Shown piece by piece: positions 11,231 through 23,529 of a stretch of DNA of 64,000 nt. The notes below the pieces were generated by a model that did not search any database, was not told where the DNA came from, and saw only the letters and a list, made by a program, of their open reading frames with translations. The DNA lies in contig NC_089452.1 of assembly GCF_026210795.1 (NCBI RefSeq), positions 868,001 through 932,000 on the forward strand. Direction: 5' to 3'. Positions within the stretch are counted from its first letter, which is position 1. Each line of letters starts with the position of its first letter. The position numbers and the translations under genes were made by a program. The DNA comes from Rhizophagus irregularis (taxonomy: Eukaryota; Glomeromycota; Glomeromycetes; Glomerales; Glomeraceae).

Positions 11231-11807
11231 TACTCATAAAGCCGTAATTACCTTTAAACGGTATTTCCCTCTTGATTTGAATTTTGTAAGTAATAGATTA
11301 GGGAGTTAAAATAATTTGAAAATGGAAGTTTTGTATTTACAACAAAAATAGGGGACTCGTTGATCGCCTCAAACAAATGTCCCTGATTTGCTAATGAATG
11401 CGAAATGGAACAAAAAATTAAAGAATCGCTAAAATCAGATCATTTCAAAAATGGAAGTTTTATTATTCCGTCATCTACTTCATTACAGATCTCGATCCTA
11501 TTGACCTATACATTCATTATACATACCGAATTTCTGTCGAAAATGACACGATTTTTCACGTTCGAACTTTCTCTTTGGGCTTATTGTATTATCTGAAGTT
11601 AAGTATTCAATTTAATTGGTAATAAATCTCTAATCATTTACAATAATTAAAATTTATTAATAGTGATTACATGGTATCTCTAAAAAAAACTTTTGTATAT
11701 AAAACAGAGTATAACAGATAAACAAAGAGTATAAAAATAAAATAATTTGGTGATGTTTAGATTACACTTGTATTTCTTTTTTAACGTATGTGGGTTTTTT
11801 TGCATTT

Positions 11808-11868
11808 AATTTTGAGGGAAACAATGGTCCACTAGTCAATTTTGAGGTAAACAATGATCCACTGGGCC
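11808..11868 (+). repeat. 30-bp direct repeat, two copies
   Basis: AATTTTGAGG-(G/T)-AAACAATG-(G/A)-TCCACT repeats with a period of 30 bp starting at 11808 and 11838. It lies in a gene-free stretch (11231-12270) that otherwise holds only chance open frames on both strands. Confidence 0.6.
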
Positions 11869-12272
11869 AATTCAAATTTTTCGATCGGCGAATTTTATTG
11901 GTTGGTGTAACCAGACCAGACCTCGGTTTGGTCGATCGAAAATTCCCAGTCGAAATCATATTTTGCAGATTGTCCTTATTAATATTACAAAATATTAAAA
12001 ATATTACAATGTGAATATTGTCTAAATTAAAAAAAAAATTGATCAGTAACTATAAATGGACAATGAAAAATACATTTAAACTCCTTAATTGCTTAGTTCG
12101 AATGCGTTTTATACCAAATTAATATCATTGTATTACATACTAATTAAAAAAACATACCTCTAAAGATTATCTTGAAAAAGATTTGTTTGCACGAAAAATA
12201 AAAATTGTGGAATTTTCTTTGGATCATTCTTTGAATTTAAGTGTAGAATAAGGACGACCTTTCAAATTTTGC

Positions 12273-12280
12273 TATAAATA
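12273..12280 (+). promoter_or_regulatory. TATA box of the secreted cysteine-rich gene
   Basis: TATAAATA lies 76 bp upstream of ATG 12356, in a suitable place for a transcription start near 12305 and a leader of about 50 bases. It is one of few clear TATA elements in the window. Confidence 0.6.
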
Positions 12281-12355
12281 TACCTTCAATTCCACACGAC
12301 TTAAACGATCAAAGAACATTTCTTCGTAAAAAAATCAAATTAAGTTAAAATCAAA

Positions 12356-12664
12356 ATGAAATTCAAGCTTTTCTACCTTTTCTTTATTTTGGCTATTTTT
12401 GCTGCTATTACTTTAGCATTTGACGATCATTTGGTAAAACGTCAAGGGAATGATGAAAAAGATGTTGAAGCCAAAGCTTTGCCTGCTATTCTTCTCGCTC
12501 TTGCTAGGAAATTTGGCGCCTCTCTTGTTGCAAAGTGTCGTACCAACTCTTGTCGTGGTAGATGTCCTGATCAACTTTGCAAAGTTCCTAATCTGTCTTG
12601 TTGTAACCTGGCATGTGAAATCGGAATTGGTGCTCGCATTCCTCGTGTCGGCGGTCGGTGTTAA
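12356..12664 (+). CDS. Small secreted cysteine-rich protein, effector candidate
   Basis: 102 residues. Residues 1-21 form a classical signal peptide (M-K-F-K-L-F then a hydrophobic core ending T-L-A). A dibasic L-V-K-R at residues 26-29 is a likely Kex2 site, leaving an acidic then helical spacer (A-L-P-A-I-L-L-A-L-A-R-K-F). The C-terminal ~42 residues hold eight cysteines with a C-C pair and end in G-G-R-C, so four disulfides are possible. The secreted, small, Kex2-processed, cysteine-rich design is that of mycorrhizal effectors or antimicrobial-type peptides; the exact family is not recognised and no activity is claimed. It is a single exon with a TATA box. The overlapping frames at 12413-12691 (minus) and 12450-12668 are shadows. 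Confidence 0.85.
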   Translation: MKFKLFYLFFILAIFAAITLAFDDHLVKRQGNDEKDVEAKALPAILLALARKFGASLVAKCRTNSCRGRCPDQLCKVPNLSCCNLACEIGIGARIPRVGGRC

Positions 12665-14947
12665 ATAATGGAAAAACTTTAGAAAATTCACATATTTAAT
12701 TATATACTTTATATTAGAAGGTTAACGATTCAAATTAAATATGATTTTCTTTTTTCTATTTCCTTCTTAATCTCAATAATATTACTTTTGGTTTAGCACC
12801 ATTTAGAACATTTATACAATTATAGTTTGTTTCTAGTAAAGTTTATTAGTGTTATTTTTGTATCCCTAGACTATTTATTTACATGATATAAATCATACTA
12901 ATAAATAATATACTAATAATATTATTACCGCACTTTCAAAATCCTGTATTCACATGAATGTAATGAATGTAATGAATATCCTAATCCTACTTCGGCTATG
13001 TTTCTTAGGATTTTGTACTTTCGGAACAAGATTTTGTAGTAATTCATTATAATTACTTAATGAAATATCTCGTAATGACTAATTTCTATTGTCGAATATA
13101 AAGATTAAACTAATCGTTCTCGACTATGTGAAAGTGTACAAAAGTGCGAGCACAGAAAAAGGAACAATAGATTTTTATAGTTCCTTTTTTTTAGTTCTAA
13201 TTTTTTTTTGCAAATTTCACAACGATATCTTAAACTCAGCCCTAAAAGCCATGACATTGTAATAAGATTTCATACTTCGCCATAATTCATTATTTCCTTA
13301 TGCAAACGGACAATATACTTTCTAAATAAATCTCTCGTTATATTTCTTCTTAATATGGTATAACAAAATGTAGAAAAGCCGGTCGTCATAATAATTTTTT
13401 TTTTGTTATATCGACATGTTTAGGGCGTTTTTTTTACAACAGGTTTATTTATATCAAACCTCAAGATGGTATCTAAGCCACTTTGATGATTTCGTATTAC
13501 AATTACAAAAAAATTTTCAAAAAAACTATTTATATGACGCGTGTTCTTAAGGAAAATCTAAATGATAATCTAAGTAGTAATCGAACACACGATAAATATT
13601 AATCGATTTGCTACTCCAAGAATACTCTAAGAATAAATTTTTTCCTAATTCGTTCAAGCAGATCCTGTCTAAAAAGAGTAGACATTGCAAGTGTTTTGAT
13701 AGAGAACACTTATAGTTTTATGATAAAAAGTACCGCAGAACAACGCAGATTAGGAAAAACATAATAACTTCTTATTACGATAGACAAATAATGTGACATT
13801 AATGCAACGACTAATCGTTAAGAATTCTAATTTCGAATTATTTTAATTCAATATATTAACATAAAGGGCCCCATGTAAAAAATGTTACTGAATACTAATT
13901 TACAATTATGATAACTAAATTGGGATAATACACTGGACGTAGGGCTGTTGGGCCCTATTTATTTAAAAATTTAAGTTTCAGTTTTTTATAACAAATTTCC
14001 TTCCGTAACGGTTAATTTTTTGTTTATAATTTTGTTTTTTTGTTTCATTGTTTTTTTTAGGAGTGTCTTCTTTAGTTAGGTTTCATTTTATTTATGGTTA
14101 TAGGATTTGGGAGACTTATTTATGAGGATCATGACATTGCACGACAGTACTGTACATATTATTATAATTAACACTTTGTATTTAGATGGATTGTCTTGCT
14201 ATAGAGCCGTTGATCCTTGAGGTCTGCGGTTTTGTATATTAGTCCGTAGTCCGTACCTTTACAGAAATTAATAAAGAAATGCAGTGCAATGATTTTTAAA
14301 AAAAACAAAAACATAAGAAACGGAAAGAAGGAAAGAGACATCAACAAGGAAGCAGGGACGGTCACTTCATCCACGAATGCCTCAAAATAGAACGTATGTG
14401 GGTTAGACAAAATCGCGGCAAGTAGAAATAAAAACAAAGATATAACAGAAGATAAATCGATTGACGAAGACGAAGTAATGGATCTGATCAAAAAATGGAG
14501 AGTAGGAGTAAAGGAGTTAGGTGAAATTTTCAAAAGAATCTCAAAGTCCAAAGAGGAAGTGAGGCAAAGTAAAAACGATATAACGACATATGCCGTAGAA
14601 TTATTAGTCTCAGCTTTAAATTCCCCATCTTTATATGATCTTTCAATCATTTGAATAAATCCATTCTTGGAGAAGTATTTTAGTTTATATTCAAGAAGTT
14701 TCTTAAATGGATAATGAACACAAGAACACCACATTTCTGGTGTTTCACCACTATACCTATATCCTGCACTACTACAGGATTTAAACCAGAATAGTAGTTA
14801 GTTTTAACCATTTTAAGGGTGTAGAGAGTTTATAATTGATCTTAGTGTTTTAGTTAATCTTTATCAACATATACTATAATATTATAGGATTCAAATTTAT
14901 ACAGATTTTGAATAGAAATTCATATATGTAAAACCTACTAATTCTCA
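12665..14947. other. Gene-free region
   Basis: About 2.3 kb without a supported gene. ATGAATGTA is directly repeated near 12955-12975. A 188-codon minus frame at 14168-14734 was considered and rejected: it is hydrophobic and serine-rich and lies opposite a purine-rich, coding-like but broken plus strand that may be an old retroelement fragment. Confidence 0.4.
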
Positions 14948-15842
14948 ATGCAATTAAAATTATCCTTGAATATTGCTTGCACAATTGCTAAAGAGTGTGG
15001 TGGATTTTGTCTTTCTGATAATTATATTAATAACATAACTCCTTTAAAGTGGTGTTGCTCTAAAGGCCATGAGTGGAATGCCTGTCTCTCTAGTGTAAAA
15101 AATCAAATACTTGGTGTCCATACTGTGTAGGTCGTAGTGTAGCTAAACATACTCTTGAAATGCTAGAAAAATTGCACATAGTAGAAATGGAAAATGTCTT
15201 TCCGAAAAATATATTAATTGCATGACAGCTTTACTGTGGCGTTGTTCTAAAGGTTCATGAATGGAATGCACCACTTAGTAATATTAAAAATGCAAATTCA
15301 TGGTGTCCTCATTGTTCTGGACGATATGCTTGTGATATTGATCAAGCCAAGCAAATTGCATTTAGCCGAAATGGTGAGTGTCTCTCTATCTCATATTTTA
15401 ATAACTATTATTCAGATTTATTATGGAAATGTGATAAAGGACATATATGGCATGCAACGCTTCATGCGATTAAAAATCATAATACCTGGTGTCCAATTTG
15501 CCGGAATAAATATGAAAATTTACGTCGTGAAATTGTTTCTAAATATTTGGGACCATCTTCAGGCATTCGCCGACCAGATTTCTTGAAAATTCCTAAACAC
15601 CCTAAGGGATTAGAACTTGATATATATTATCCAGAACATGATTTTGCGATTGAAGTACAAGGTTCCCAACATGAAAAATATATCGAATTCTTTCACAGAG
15701 ATCCCAATAATTTTATCAAACAGCAAGCACGGGATCAACTCAAGAAAGAGAGAATCAGATTTCCCTAAGGTATGTTTGGTATTACGAAGACCCATATGTA
15801 GTTATTCCAGAGCATCTTCGTGAATTGGGACATATTGAATAA
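14948..15842 (+). pseudogene. Treble-clef zinc-ribbon/endonuclease protein, frameshifted
   Basis: Broken gene of a family common in these fungi. Three repeats of the form W-x-C-x-K-G-H-x-W, then 11-13 residues, then W-C-P-x-C are visible near 15050-15130, 15235-15325 and 15420-15500, the pattern of the probable zinc-ribbon (treble-clef) domain. A C-terminal endonuclease-like domain follows (E-L-D-I-Y-Y-P, F-A-I-E-V-Q-G-S-Q-H, then F-I-K-Q-Q-A-R-D), ending P-E-H-L-R-E-L-G before TAA 15840-15842. At least three single-base shifts interrupt it, near 15108, 15250 and 15765. By family it would be a DNA-binding nuclease-like protein. The start is uncertain. Confidence 0.75.
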
Positions 15843-16150
15843 ACTCAAATATTTAAATCTTTTGCGATTCGTTATTATTTTTTTCGAATATAATTTATTC
15901 ATCTGGAATTACACGAAAAATCTAACTAATTATTATTATGAGCGAAATCTGCAACCATATGGTTAATCGTCTGCGCAAATTAAGGTGGCTTAGTTGTGAA
16001 ACTTTTCTGTCGCACAGGATCTATTGTATGACGGCAATGTGATTTTATGATTTTATCAAATAAAACTGATTCGGAATTTGAATCAATATAATGATTATTT
16101 TTTCATAAAAGAACGATAGTTTCTTCTCGCTCTTCTAATAGTCTTCTATT
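15843..16150. other. Short intergenic, no gene seen
   Basis: Holds only the presumed promoter of the nuclease-kinase gene. A pyrimidine-rich leader (TTCTTCTCGCTCTTCTAATAG) precedes ATG 16151. Confidence 0.4.
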
Positions 16151-17680
16151 ATGGCTCAAACGGCAGGTCAATTACTAGGTCAGGTCGTTCCAGTTTGCCA
16201 ATGGATCCCGCAAAATACACCTAATACAACTTCGACAATACCTGCTTACCCACGATTTCCAGACAACGTGAGGGAATGGATCGGATTCTTTCGAACTGTT
16301 AGACTTGTTGGTACGCAATTTCCCCTTCCGGGAGGTCAATTCCCATTGGATTCATAAGTGCATCATCTCTCATAGTTGAAGGAAATGCAAAAAGTCGTTT
16401 ACGAGAAAATGTTTTATTGCCTGTCGAAGCAGTATTACTACAAGGAGCAATATTTGATGAGACACCCGCCGGATTTTTGGGCTCTTCTGATCATGTTCTA
16501 TGCACTAATAATTCCACAGTGGCCAAGATGCCGGTAGAAATGAAAACGCGCCACAATCTTGATTTACGCGGTTATAATTTCTGGGATATTTATCGATATA
16601 ACGACCGGCGTGGAATAATGGATCCAAATTTTATTAGTGACCAGCGTCGAAGATTCGATCCAAATTTTAGATTCAAGAAACGTATCCTATCGCAGATATT
16701 TGGTGAAATGGCCTGTAATGGCCTCCATTATGGAATTTTATCAAATTATAGCGATACATATTTTCTCAAGCGAGAAGAAACAAATCCAACCACCATTTAT
16801 ATTTCCCATGTTGTTCAACCCACTGATACTAATCCGACTTTACGCGAATGCGTTTGCTATATCAGCCAACTTGCCATTAATGATAATGTTGGTAATAGAT
16901 TGGGACGTGTAGAGCTTGACAGTTATTCATATAATGATGATGATGATGATGATGACTCTAGTTACCATGATCCTGATGATTATGACGACCCATATTACGA
17001 CCCTGATGATGACTCTGATGGCTCTGATGATGATGGTGATGATTATACTGGTTTAAGGAAGAGGAAGAGAACATCAAAAAGCAGTAGTAAACCAATTGCG
17101 AGTTCATCCAAGGGAATTACTACTGTAGATAAGTACATAGGTGGCGGATCATTTGGTAAAGTTTTTTCTGGATATTATGATAATCAAGATGTAGCATGGA
17201 AGACTTGTGATGCATATAAGAAGCAAGAGGCGATGAAAACGCTAAAGCATGAAGCTCATATATATTCTATTTTGAAAGAATGTCAAGGTACAATTTTTTT
17301 TTTCATTCATAATATTTTTGGATAATATTAACTTGTCTATTGCAATATTGATATTAGGTCGTGATATTCCACGTTTGTTCTACAACGGTTACATTTATGA
17401 CGGATATCTTTTTGCGTTAGCGTTACAATTAATTGAGAGCGCCCATCACGTTGATCCGGAAAGACTCACTAAAGAGGAAAAAAAGTTAATAGTCAATCAG
17501 CTAAAGTCAATACATAATTGTGGCGTCCTACACAATGATATCTCAGAAAAAAATATTCTATATGAACCAAAGAGTCGCCATTACTTTTTTATTGATTTTG
17601 GCTTGAGTGAGGTCGTGGGTAGTGAGTCGCCGAAATTGCGCCAGGAAGAAAGAAGATTAAAAAAATTTTTAAAACTTTAA
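16151..17680 (+). pseudogene. Crinkler-like nuclease-kinase fusion, one frameshift
   Basis: From ATG 16151 the N-terminal part reads to about 16348, where one missing base shifts the frame (premature TAA 16354-16356); the continuation runs in the next frame to 17287. Then a 70-bp GT-AG intron (17288-17357) joins in frame to 17358-17680. Domains: a PD-(D/E)XK nuclease-like region (S-D-H-V, P-V-E-M-K-T, Q-I-F-G-E-M, F-L-K-R-E); an acidic D-rich linker with a basic K-R-K-R nuclear signal; and a compact kinase (G-G-G-S-F-G-K-V, V-A-W-K, H-N-D-I-S-E-K-N-I-L, D-F-G) that stops soon after DFG. This order is that of Crinkler-type proteins, thought to act in the nucleus on host or competing-cell DNA. 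If the single shift is an assembly error the gene is intact. Confidence 0.75.
17288..17357 (+). other. Intron of the nuclease-kinase gene
   Basis: 70 bp, GTACAA...ATTAG. Removing it restores one frame across Q-G-R-D-I-P-R, linking the kinase N-lobe to the catalytic loop. Confidence 0.75.
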
Positions 17681-18119
17681 ATATTTGGACGCATAGGACT
17701 ATACCGCATTATCGCACTAGATGAAGAATAAATGAATTTTTATTATTGCAAGCTACAATATATATATTACTTTCATAAAATGTAATAAATCATGAAATAA
17801 ATCATATATTTTGCACAACTTATTTTCCAATAAATATTTATTAAATAATAAAAGTGAGTTGGAAAAAGAAACATATGTTGAAATCTTTATTATATTTTTT
17901 TTTATTTTTTCGTAAAGCAATAAATGAGAAAGGGCCGGCCGGCAAAGTAAAAAATGAAAATAATAAAATAAATGGAGTAGCAGGATGTTTCAAGGGAGGA
18001 ATTAGCCGAGCCCTAACCCATATAATGGCAGTTCCTACCCACTACTCCGCATTATTATTATTATTATACTATCAACCCATCTCATAATTGACATCACTGT
18101 GCTAAAATTTTGGATCCCT
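17681..18119. other. Intergenic, no gene seen
   Basis: AT-rich; contains a short GGCCGGCCGGC palindrome at about 17935 and ATTATTATT microsatellite. A 77-codon frame at 17854-18087 has no motif. Confidence 0.4.
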
Positions 18120-18400
18120 TTACCATAGTAAAAACTTTCTACAGTACTCTTTCCAACTTTCCAATCTTTTCCTAGTAAGATGTCGAATTTCACGTCTCAC
18201 AGTTTCAAACGCATAGTCATTAGTCTCCCCCATTTCCTTTTTCGAGTCGAAAACTCTCTTAAAACGGTTCCTATTTTCATCTAAAGATGAGTTGGATGAA
18301 CTGGATGATGGAGTAGAATTACTTGACCGATAAAATTTTTTCAATTGATCTGCAAATTCACCTGAAATTAAATCCCGTGTACGCTGATCAATTTGATATT
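18120..18400 (-). CDS. Possible last exon of an unidentified gene
   Basis: The minus strand is open through a polar, serine-rich segment (S-S-N-S-T-P-S-S-S-S-S) followed by a charged helix (R-R-E-I-R-H-L-T-R-K-R-L-E-S-W-K) and a stop. The frame can be carried upstream past ATG 18344 to about 18400, where AG precedes it, so this could be a terminal exon cut off by the rearrangement that placed the microexon relic next to it. No family is recognised. Confidence 0.3.
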
Positions 18401-18424
18401 ACACGAAAAATATTTTATTAAGTA

Positions 18425-19514
18425 GTATATCGCCGTTATTTAAAAAATTATTTAATAATATAGGGCGTAAGTTAATTCTATTATTATTATTATTATTTAT
18501 TGTCATAATATTTACAAATAATTTAAACTAACTAAATTCTTCATTTAAAAAATTACTTAAAATATAGAGAGTAAGTTATTAATTTAATTCTATTATTACT
18601 TATTGTTATAATATTTGCATATAATTTAAACTAACTAAATTCTTTATTGAAATAATTATTTAATAATATAGAGAGTAAGTTATTTATTTAATTCTATTAT
18701 TACTTATAGTTATAATAATTTACATTTAATTTAAACTAACTAAATTAAAATTATTTAATAATATAGGGCGTAAGTTATTTATTTATCGCAGTTTTCAGAA
18801 TTCTGTGTACGTTGTGATGATTGAGTGATTATGATTGCAGGACGATTACATGATGATTACAGGACAACATAGTCCGATTTTTGTCCGGTAATTGTCCTGT
18901 AATCTAATAATTTTTTTATTAGATGATCTATAGGGGGGTAGCACAATTTTGAAAAGTGCGATAATTCTATTTTAACTTATTGTTATAATATTTACATACA
19001 ATTTTAAACTAAATTATTTTGTAATTTATTTTAGTTTGTAAGTTGTAAGTTATTTATTTAATTCTATTTTTACTTATTATTATAATAATATTTACATATA
19101 ATTTAGTTCGTAAGTTATAAGTTATTTATTTAATTCTATTATTACTATTTGTTATAATATTTACATGTAATTTAACTAACTAATTTCTTTATTTAAAAAT
19201 TATTTAATAATATAGAATGTAAGTTATTTATTTAATTCTATTATTACTTATTGTCATAATATTTATAATATTTAAATTAACTAAATTCTTTATTGAAAAA
19301 ATTATTTTGTAATTTATTTTAGTTGGTAAATTATAAGTTATTTATTTAATTTTAATTTTACTTATTGTTATAATATTTACATATAATTTAAACTAATCGC
19401 TTACTTGATTTTACTAGTAAAGAATTGAATGAAATTCTTGAAAGTGAAGATTCACATACTAGTAGTATAACTGAAGAATTAAATGATTGTATAATTAATG
19501 ATATGAATAATTAG
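18425..19514 (+). pseudogene. Relic of a microexon kinase gene (locus A)
   Basis: Eight 3-nt exons in the AG-NNN-GTAAG setting remain (first base given): GGC 18464, AGA 18568, AGA 18672, GGC 18767, TTT 19035, TTC 19107, AAT 19216, TTG 19323. The last array intron runs directly into kinase C-terminal coding sequence at about 19397 (R-L-L-D-F-T-S, matching the ends of genes B and C) and stops at TAG 19512-19514. The first exon and the kinase exons are missing, so a deletion has fused array to 3' end. A MITE sits inside one intron. The downstream hairpin repeats of genes B and C follow. It shows that the locus type existed in at least three copies here. Confidence 0.75.
18786..18961. mobile_element. 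176-bp TA-flanked MITE inside a microexon intron
   Basis: Ends TCGCAGTTTTCAGAATT and, as reverse complement of the right end, TCGCACTTTTCAAAATT. TA flanks at 18784-18785 and 18962-18963; removing the element restores the ordinary array intron sequence. Internally GATTACAGGACAA and TTGTCCTGTAATC form a hairpin. Tc1/mariner-like, non-autonomous. Confidence 0.7.
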
Positions 19515-19700
19515 GTATGTAATATAGTATACAAAGAAAAATTAATTTTGAAAGTTTATTATGTAAAAATTAAATTTATTTATTTAATTATTCAGATGAA
19601 ATGACTAATTATTAAGGATTCATAGTTTTTTTAAGTGATATTTTACATGATAACATGATGTATTCAACAGAAATTGTTTTTTATTTCATTCTTTAGTTTT

Positions 19701-19869
19701 ATTTAAACACTAAGGTTAGAGTAATAAGATATTTTACAAGTTTCTTAGTTTGTAATTTAAATAATTTTTTTTTTTATAGCTTACCCAATATTAAATTTTT
19801 ATATTTTACTTAGAATTATTTAAACAGAGTAGTAAATATTTTACAAGCTACTTAGTTTGTAATTTAAAT
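19701..19869. repeat. Paired 3' hairpin repeats, locus A
   Basis: Two copies (19701-19762 and about 19817-19869) of a sequence whose ends pair: ATTTAAACACTAAG at the left and CTTAGTTTGTAATTTAAAT at the right. The same pair follows kinase genes B and C, so this is a family-specific 3' flank, perhaps a 3'-end or termination structure. Confidence 0.6.
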
Positions 19870-21304
19870 AAATCTTTTTTTTATAACTTTTCTAATTATT
19901 AGATATAAATTATCAAAATAATAATATAAAATAATATAAGTATATAAAACTATTTTTAATGTATAAAATTAAATAAATAATGTAAAATTTTTTATACTCG
20001 TATCAATATATAGCTGATTTTATTTAATTTATATTGATGACTTTATTTTAGTACTATTTAAATATTTTGAGTAACATAACGATAAGAAACTACAACAAGG
20101 ACATTTGCTGGATTGTCTAAAGACCCTTTTATAAATTCTGCTAGCTTTATTATGCATTGATTTACAGTGATAGTGCAATGAGGTAGTTTTATCTCATCAA
20201 ATATGAGTTCCTGTCAGTGACATAAATCTTTGCGAGGATCTGAAGTCTGGTTTTATACCATGGTTATGTCCTTGTAACTTTCAGATTCGCCATTGACCTT
20301 TTGTTTCAACAATAAAATGGAAACACATATTAATAAAGTTAATATACCGTATTATAATGATGACATGAATCTTACCAAATCAATGAGAATTTGGTTTTAT
20401 TGAATATTTCTTCGAGTCTTTGATGACAATATGGATGGATAATGTATCTTTGTCCATTTTTTATTCTTATTAAAACCACAAGATAAATAAGTAAGCTGCA
20501 AGGAAAAAAAAAATAAGATTAATAATACTGTCAATAAACACTTTTATCAAATTTAATACTTAAAAATTTCTCGAAACTGTTTGCATACAGTCGAAAATAT
20601 CTTTTGCTAATAATGTATTCCCTTTTGTCCAATCGTTACGCCAGTAGTTCTTAGTCACTCAAATGCTAAAGAAAATAAATAAACAAATTTATGTAGTTGC
20701 TGATTGCTTGTAATAATTTTAAGGAAGGTACCTTACCCTGTTGTATTCAATTAATTAATGAACTTGGACGATCTTGGTTCCATATCTTTACAGAACATTT
20801 AACATATTCTGGCTTAAGTTCATTGAAATACATAATTGACAATAGACATAATAATATACAAAGTTAATATTATAGCCAAATTTCCGCAACTTTGCATAAA
20901 AAATACTAACAAAAATATATCAATTCCTTTCGCATATGATAAGGTGGGATCGATTTAAATCATAATAACTTATGATAGAGAGATTTTGTGCTCATTCTTC
21001 GTTACAACTATATATATATATCAAAGAGAATGAGATTGGGCTATATCACTTAAAGAAATCTCAAACTGATATTTCTCAATGCTTACGTCATTTTCAGAGA
21101 CATTATTATGACAACATTATTAATCGCATGACTCCATAAGACGACCTTGAATAATATGATCCAAATTAACTAATATTTATTTTTGAAAGATTATGTTATC
21201 ATCAATGAATACTATATATTTCGTGAACCACCTCTATAAAAGGGTTACTATCGTTCTCACATATTATTTCTACATCAGACGCTTGACTTTGAGAGGAATG
21301 CAGA
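19870..21304. other. Gene-poor region
   Basis: No gene supported. The minus strand around 20090-20310 looks coding-like in short broken patches but I recognise no family. Confidence 0.35.
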
Positions 21305-21469
21305 TTAGAAATGTAAAACAGAACGCAAAACTGAATTGATCAAAATTCCTGAATGGAATTTCCCGTGGAAACTTATGTCCTTCTCCTCAGCTGAACTAGA
21401 TGATTCATCTTCTACTCTTTGTCGTTCTAGAGTTTGTCTTTCGTCATCTTCAATAGTAGTAGTTTTGAT
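21305..21469 (-). CDS. Possible terminal exon, acidic/charged segment
   Basis: On the minus strand 54 codons are open from an AG (at 21470-21471) to TAA 21305-21307. They are rich in charged and polar residues (E-D-D-E-R-Q-T-L-E-R-Q-R-V-E-D-E-S-S-S-S), unlike random AT-rich DNA. There is no ATG, so if real it is a last exon; upstream exons were not identified. Function unknown. Confidence 0.25.
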   Translation of the reverse strand: MKTTTIEDDERQTLERQRVEDESSSSAEEKDISFHGKFHSGILINSVLRSVLHF

Positions 21470-21471
21470 CT

Positions 21472-23529
21472 ACCCATGTCATTTTTAAGGAGGATGCTTA
21501 GCCTCAAATTATTTGTTAAAAAGTATTATTGATTCGTAAGCTATTTTCACTATAAATCTTTATGAAATATCCTATACCTATAGATTTTGTATTTTCGATC
21601 AAATTTCTTATTTTTTTTTTTTGAACTCTTAAAATTTCCAAAAAGATAGAGTTAAGAGATAAATATTATGATTTATGTAAAGCTTGCAGGTCATATGACA
21701 AATCAATTAATAATTAATTTTATTTTTCCATAAAATATTCTTGAAATTATTTGAAAGACTAATTTTCAATCAGCAAATCATCAATGTGTTTTAAGCTATA
21801 TTTTAATAAAATTTTAAATATTTTTAATGATTATTAACATCAAACAATAAAAATAAATGTACTTCACTTATTTATTTTTCTGTTATATTCTGTGATCCAT
21901 TTTGCCTTTTTAAAGTAACTTTCTTTAAGTTTTGGTTCTCTTTTTTTATAGCTTCCATCATTTTGTTTATTATATACTAATTTATCGTTAAATCTATGTT
22001 GGAGACAAATCCACCTTCACCAATTTCTTTTATATATATCAAACGGTACCATTCAAGAAATTTTTCAATAAAAATGTATATACTATTTCTCATATCATAC
22101 ATTGAAACTTTTTATCAATATCAGAATTACCGCTGGACCACTACCATTCTTTTAAGTGGATCACATTCTTCACATCGTAATAATACAGTTTATCGCAATA
22201 AGAGCAATATTTATAGTATTTAAATTCGGGTTTCATTAAGTATATTTTTGATACAGAAATTCTCTGTTTTTAATATTTTATATACTGTAAATACATATTC
22301 TGTTTTTAGTATTTTATGTATATTCATATTTTGTGTTACTAAATAACCAAAATAAAAGGCAAGATTTTTTCCGACCCGTATAATATTTATGAGTTTAAAG
22401 TTCTCATTCTAATAATGAAATAAAAAAAAACAATTTTTTTTTTGAAAAATAAGTAAATTTATAAAAAAAATTCATGAGATCTCATTATAATTTAGCTAAC
22501 AGAAATAAAAAATCGTAAATCTTGTATCAATTCATGTAACGCAAATAAACGAAAAAATTTTCATTTCTCATACTTTTTTAATAAATATGGGACTTATGCC
22601 GTATATTTGTTAATTAAACAATATTTGTATTTTTTAAACTTCAACTTTGAGAGCATTTAATGTTTGGGCTTTAAGTGTTTAAGGTGATTTACATTGTAGA
22701 TGTAAATTAGTTTATTTATATATGTAAAAAGATAAAATGTAAATTACGTTTAATACATTTAATACAATAGAATAGATTATATATCCATTATAATGATTAT
22801 ATACTTTCAACGCTAAACCAATCCATATTCCTAAAAACTATTTTTATTTCCCTATTTTATTAAAAATCAAACTCAGTAGACAATAATTCGCCAACATACC
22901 ATGTGAGAAACTAGTAAAGGTTCAAAATGTCCTTTTTTTTTATCTTTTTTCTTTGTCTTCTCTTAATATTTTTTTTCTTTTCACCTTTATTCTTTAAACA
23001 AACAATATTATGAAATTATAATAAAGAAAGTCGTCTTTTAACTTTTTTTTTTAATAGATGAAATGTTCTTTTATATGTTGTTTCATCAACAGCGTATTAC
23101 TGTACAACTCTTTGTGAACCTTACAAACTCCTTAATTTTAAACAAAGACTTAATACTTGTATAAAAGAAGTAAAGTAATAAATTACTAATAAGTATAACA
23201 AATAATTTTCGATCAACAAAATTATTTTACGTAAGATTACACCATACGATCACTTTTTTACGCCATCAATGTGAATTTTAGCCAATTAGAAAAAGGATGA
23301 TCATCGCGGCTGCGCCCCATATTGGAATGGTAACTCAAAATTAAATTTTTCGACTAATTCGACTAATTAAAATTTTTATTCTAAATTGGTGTTACACAAC
23401 GACAAAAAAAGTTAAAACTACGGTGGAACAAAATCAGCCACAATTGATCTACAATGTTACCATACATTTAGTCGACATAACGGTGAGACGAATCAAAATA
23501 TTTTTTTTTCTTTTTCTTTCCTTTTTACA
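21472..23529. other. Gene-poor region upstream of the Sel1 gene
   Basis: No gene supported; a 75-codon frame at 21996-22223 lacks motifs. A long pyrimidine-rich tract (23503-23528) directly precedes the Sel1 ATG and probably forms its leader. Confidence 0.4.

Noticed and set aside
12413-12691. Minus-strand 92-codon frame over the secreted protein gene
   Set aside because: Shadow of the plus-strand gene, which has signal peptide, cysteine pattern and TATA box.
14168-14734. 188-codon minus-strand open frame
   Set aside because: Hydrophobic and serine-rich in an AT-rich region, without domain, promoter or homologue; the plus strand looks like an old coding relic whose antisense happens to be open.
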